Positions 5,754 through 7,338 of a stretch of DNA of 7,338 nt are shown here, one piece after another. The position numbers and the translations under genes are program-made. The notes under the pieces are model-generated. The model saw nothing but the letters and a program-made list of their open reading frames with translations. It searched no databases and was not told where the DNA came from. Position 1 is the first letter of the stretch. The number at the start of each line of letters is the position of its first letter. Location of the stretch: contig JAQCNK010000103.1 in assembly GCA_028275075.1 (NCBI GenBank), positions 1 through 7,338 on the forward strand, in the 5' to 3' direction. This DNA comes from Haloarcula sp. (GTDB lineage Archaea > Halobacteriota > Halobacteria > Halobacteriales > Haloarculaceae).

Positions 5754-6632
5754 TCAGTCGTCGGCGGCCGACCCGGGGCCGCTCTGACCGCGAACTTCCG
5801 CAATGGCCGCGCCCACATCGGCACCGGCATCGGCCGCCCGTTCAAGCACCACGTCAGCCATGAGCGGCTCGGTTCCGACGGCGCCGGCGTACCAGATATC
5901 GTGGCCGTCGACGGTCTCGGGGACGGCCCAGCCGTCGCGATAGTCCTCACACAGTCCCATATCTTCGGGGATGTCTTCCTGGGTGTGGTAGCCGTCGGCG
6001 ATGAAAAGCGGGACGACTACGATGTCGTCGCTCTCGAAGAAATCCGTCACGTCGTCGACTTCCGGGTCCTCGTCCATGAACAGCGCCTTGACTTCGTCAA
6101 ACCGGTCCATCTCCGCAATGCGGTCGGCGTGATACTCGATGGCCTTCGCGGAGTTCTCGTTGCGCTCGGTCCCGTGGCCGACAACAGCGAGGCCGAACCC
6201 GTCACCGACATCGGAATCATCGGTCACTGACTTCGCACGCTGGACGATGACATCGCTCATCGAGTCGTGCGTGCCGACGGGCCCGCAGTAGTGAACCGTC
6301 TGCCCAGTGTCGTCGGCCGTCAGCGTGGCCACGTCCGCACTCGTCCCATCTGAGCTCCACAGTTCGGGATCCCACTCGTCAAGCCGGAACTCACGCGGGA
6401 TGACCTGCTCGGTGAAGTACCCCTCCGAAATGAACAGGGGAACCAGATACACTTCTTCGGCGTCCGTGGTACGTAAGGCCTCACGGAAATGCGGTTCCTC
6501 CTTCCAGAACGACTCTCTGACCTCGCTGAACGCGCTGGTCGCGCGGATCGTGTCCGCGTGCGAGAACGTTGGCGTACTCGACTCGGCGTTCAGGTGCGAG
6601 CCGTGGGCGGCGATAACGAGCGCTTGATCCAT
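5754..6632 (-). CDS. cbiX: Two-domain CbiX-type sirohydrochlorin chelatase
   Basis: The product has 292 residues and contains two tandem CbiX domains. CbiX inserts cobalt into sirohydrochlorin in early (anaerobic) cobalamin synthesis; relatives insert iron for siroheme, so the metal is not certain. It is cytoplasmic. The N-terminal half has the AAHGSH motif with the catalytic-type His at residue 10 and PLFISEGYFTEQVIP at about 65-79. The C-terminal half has VVGHGT with His153 and PLFIADGYHTQEDIP at about 208-222 with His216. The first half therefore has Phe73 where the second has His216. The acidic linker and tail lack the His-rich stretch and Cys pair known from some bacterial long CbiX proteins. 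The ATG at 6641 (MKHMDQA) is also possible; the ATG at 6632 (MDQALVIAAHGS) is preferred because a CCTAAGA box lies about 27 bases before it. No other cobalamin gene is in view. Confidence 0.92.
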   Translation of the reverse strand: MDQALVIAAHGSHLNAESSTPTFSHADTIRATSAFSEVRESFWKEEPHFREALRTTDAEEVYLVPLFISEGYFTEQVIPREFRLDEWDPELWSSDGTSADVATLTADDTGQTVHYCGPVGTHDSMSDVIVQRAKSVTDDSDVGDGFGLAVVGHGTERNENSAKAIEYHADRIAEMDRFDEVKALFMDEDPEVDDVTDFFESDDIVVVPLFIADGYHTQEDIPEDMGLCEDYRDGWAVPETVDGHDIWYAGAVGTEPLMADVVLERAADAGADVGAAIAEVRGQSGPGSAADD

Positions 6633-6652
6633 ATGCTTCATTGGGCCGAATC

Positions 6653-6662
6653 GGTCTTAGGG
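6653..6662 (-). promoter_or_regulatory. Candidate TATA-like box for cbiX
   Basis: CCCTAAGACC on the minus strand is centred about 26-27 bases before the ATG at 6632, fitting a leaderless transcript. The match is modest. It shares the 84-base divergent region with the promoter of the rightward gene. Confidence 0.35.
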
Positions 6663-6683
6663 GCTTCGTTGGCGACATGGGTG

Positions 6684-6691
6684 ATACTTTT
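6684..6691 (+). promoter_or_regulatory. Candidate TATA-like box for the 157-residue protein gene
   Basis: ATACTTTT is centred about 29 bases before the ATG at 6717, consistent with a leaderless or nearly leaderless haloarchaeal transcript. No Shine-Dalgarno site is seen before the ATG. Confidence 0.45.
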
Positions 6692-6716
6692 GTGTCTCGG
6701 TCGCCCGCAGTCACCT

Positions 6717-7190
6717 ATGTCACTCGCCGCCGCCACCCGTGACGCCGTCCGCGAGCGCCCGTTCCTCTATGACGCGCTCCGGGCCGGCGTCGTCAACTAC
6801 ACCGCCGCCGCCCGACTGCTCGACATAGAGGGCGACACCGACGCCGTGGCCACTGCTCTGCGTCGTTTCGCCGACGAACTGGCCAACGGTCCGGCCCACG
6901 AGAGCGAAGCACGCGTCTCGATGCAGAGCGGTCTCGGTCGCACTGAAGACACCGACGCGCTGCTCGCTGTGGGTGACACCTGCCTCGGTTCGAGCGCCGG
7001 GTCGCTGACGGGTATCGTCGCCAGCGGCGACGTGTCAGCGGCGGCCCTCGGGGACGCACTCGGTCGACTGCGCGCGGCCGATATCTCCGTTGAGGCCGCC
7101 GGCGTCGGCGACGGGACACTCGTCGTCGTGGTCAGACGACGCGACGGCCCGGACGCGTTGCGCGTCGTCGAGGCTGCCGTCGGGCGGTAA
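6717..7190 (+). CDS. Haloarchaeal conserved protein with ACT-like C-terminal half (DUF7523-like)
   Basis: The product has 157 residues and is soluble. The N-terminal half (about 1-58) is helical: FLYDALRAGVVNYTAAARLL at 16-35 followed by AVATALRRFADEL at 43-55, a layout like a small helix-turn-helix or helical bundle. A middle stretch (64-72, SEARVSMQS) leads to a C-terminal region with a beta-alpha-beta pattern: ALLAVGD (81-87), GSLTGIVASGD (95-105), the helix AALGDALGRLRAADI (109-123), VEAAGVGDGTLVVVV (125-139), and the helix PDALRVVEAAV (145-155). This recalls ACT domains, which bind amino acids or other small ligands. The family number is from memory, and the ACT resemblance is inference. 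The frame is open upstream to 6489, but that part is antisense to cbiX; the ATG at 6717 is backed by a TATA-like box. It lies 58 bases before cysS, which may hint at a link to cysteine or tRNA charging. Confidence 0.85.
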   Translation: MSLAAATRDAVRERPFLYDALRAGVVNYTAAARLLDIEGDTDAVATALRRFADELANGPAHESEARVSMQSGLGRTEDTDALLAVGDTCLGSSAGSLTGIVASGDVSAAALGDALGRLRAADISVEAAGVGDGTLVVVVRRRDGPDALRVVEAAVGR

Positions 7191-7195
7191 CCAAC

Positions 7196-7201
7196 TTTAA
7201 A
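7196..7201 (+). promoter_or_regulatory. TATA box of cysS
   Basis: TTTAAA begins six bases after the stop of the upstream gene and about 50 bases before the cysS ATG. A transcript start near 7222-7226 would leave a leader of roughly 23-27 bases. It is the best TATA match in the window, so cysS probably has its own promoter. The leader has AGGT directly before the start codon, too close to act as a normal ribosome binding site. Confidence 0.55.
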
Positions 7202-7248
7202 CACTCGTTCCGACGCCTTCAAGCGGCCCGATACTGAGAAAACAGGTA

Positions 7249-7338
7249 ATGACGCTGCGCGTGACGAACACGCTAACCGGCGAGAAAGAGCCGTTCGAGC
7301 CACGCGACCCCGATTCGGTGTTGCTGTACTACTGCGGG
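7249..7338 (+). CDS. cysS: Cysteinyl-tRNA synthetase, N-terminal 30 residues only
   Basis: Thirty codons are present before the right edge. The start MTLRVTNTLTGEKEPFEP and the following SVLLYYCG match the N-terminus of cysteine-tRNA ligase, a cytoplasmic class I synthetase that charges tRNA(Cys) with cysteine. The Cys at residue 29 corresponds to the first zinc-binding cysteine of the family (YxCG motif), which sits just before the HIGH-type ATP-binding motif; that motif lies beyond the window. The ATG at 7249 gives the usual start with no extension. The gene follows the 157-residue protein gene in the same direction but has its own TATA box. Confidence 0.9.
   Translation, partial: MTLRVTNTLTGEKEPFEPRDPDSVLLYYCG

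Noticed and set aside
5693..5860. Possible small gene starting MADGLLSSLVDPRTR in the convergent spacer
   Set aside because: The frame soon runs antisense into cbiX and becomes Arg, His and Pro-rich. There is no good promoter and no known family.
5574..6230. Plus-strand frame of 218 residues across the spacer and the cbiX 3' part
   Set aside because: Most of it is antisense to the conserved C-terminal CbiX domain, and it begins inside the end of the hydrolase gene.
6489..6716. Upstream extension of the 157-residue protein
   Set aside because: It is antisense to the cbiX 5' end, and the TATA-like box lies inside it, so the ATG at 6717 is the better start.
1..7338. CRISPR array, tRNA, insertion sequence or phage genes
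   Set aside because: I saw no regularly spaced repeats, tRNA-like cloverleaf, transposase motifs or terminal inverted repeats on reading both strands.

Overview
The window looks like chromosomal DNA of a halophilic archaeon (class Halobacteria). It is GC-rich, its proteins are rich in Asp and Glu, Shine-Dalgarno sites are nearly absent, and TATA-like boxes lie about 27-30 bases before start codons, as expected for leaderless haloarchaeal transcripts. A haloarcula-type genus is my guess from protein flavour and is not proven. No tRNA, rRNA, CRISPR array, insertion sequence or phage gene is visible.

Positions 1-4962, minus strand, hold one tightly packed gene row. In transcription order it encodes a 91-residue membrane protein, a DUF4350 protein anchored at both ends, a MoxR-type AAA+ ATPase, a DUF58 (von Willebrand A-like) membrane protein, a roughly six-helix membrane protein, and a coiled-coil membrane protein that runs off the left edge. 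Three of the junctions overlap (TAATG, an 8- or 20-base overlap, and ATGA). The only sizeable gap (112 bases) precedes the DUF58 gene. MoxR with DUF58 is a widespread pair thought to act as an ATPase plus adaptor that remodels or matures other proteins, often at the membrane. The DUF4350-MoxR-DUF58 order recalls an actinobacterial locus. The substrate is unknown, and the transglutaminase or DUF4129 partners seen in many such loci are absent from this window.

Positions 5063-5581, plus strand, hold a divergent gene for a membrane-bound metal-dependent hydrolase of the YdjM/DUF457 type, with its own TATA-like box.

Positions 5754-6632, minus strand, encode a two-domain CbiX chelatase (sirohydrochlorin metal insertion, on the route to cobalamin or siroheme) that converges on the hydrolase gene across a 172-base spacer. 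Divergent from it, on the plus strand, are a 157-residue haloarchaeal conserved protein with an ACT-like C-terminal half (6717-7190) and the first 30 codons of cysteinyl-tRNA synthetase (7249 to the right edge), which has a clear TTTAAA box.

The likeliest place for undescribed biology is the MoxR/DUF58/DUF4350 row and its three small uncharacterised membrane companions.
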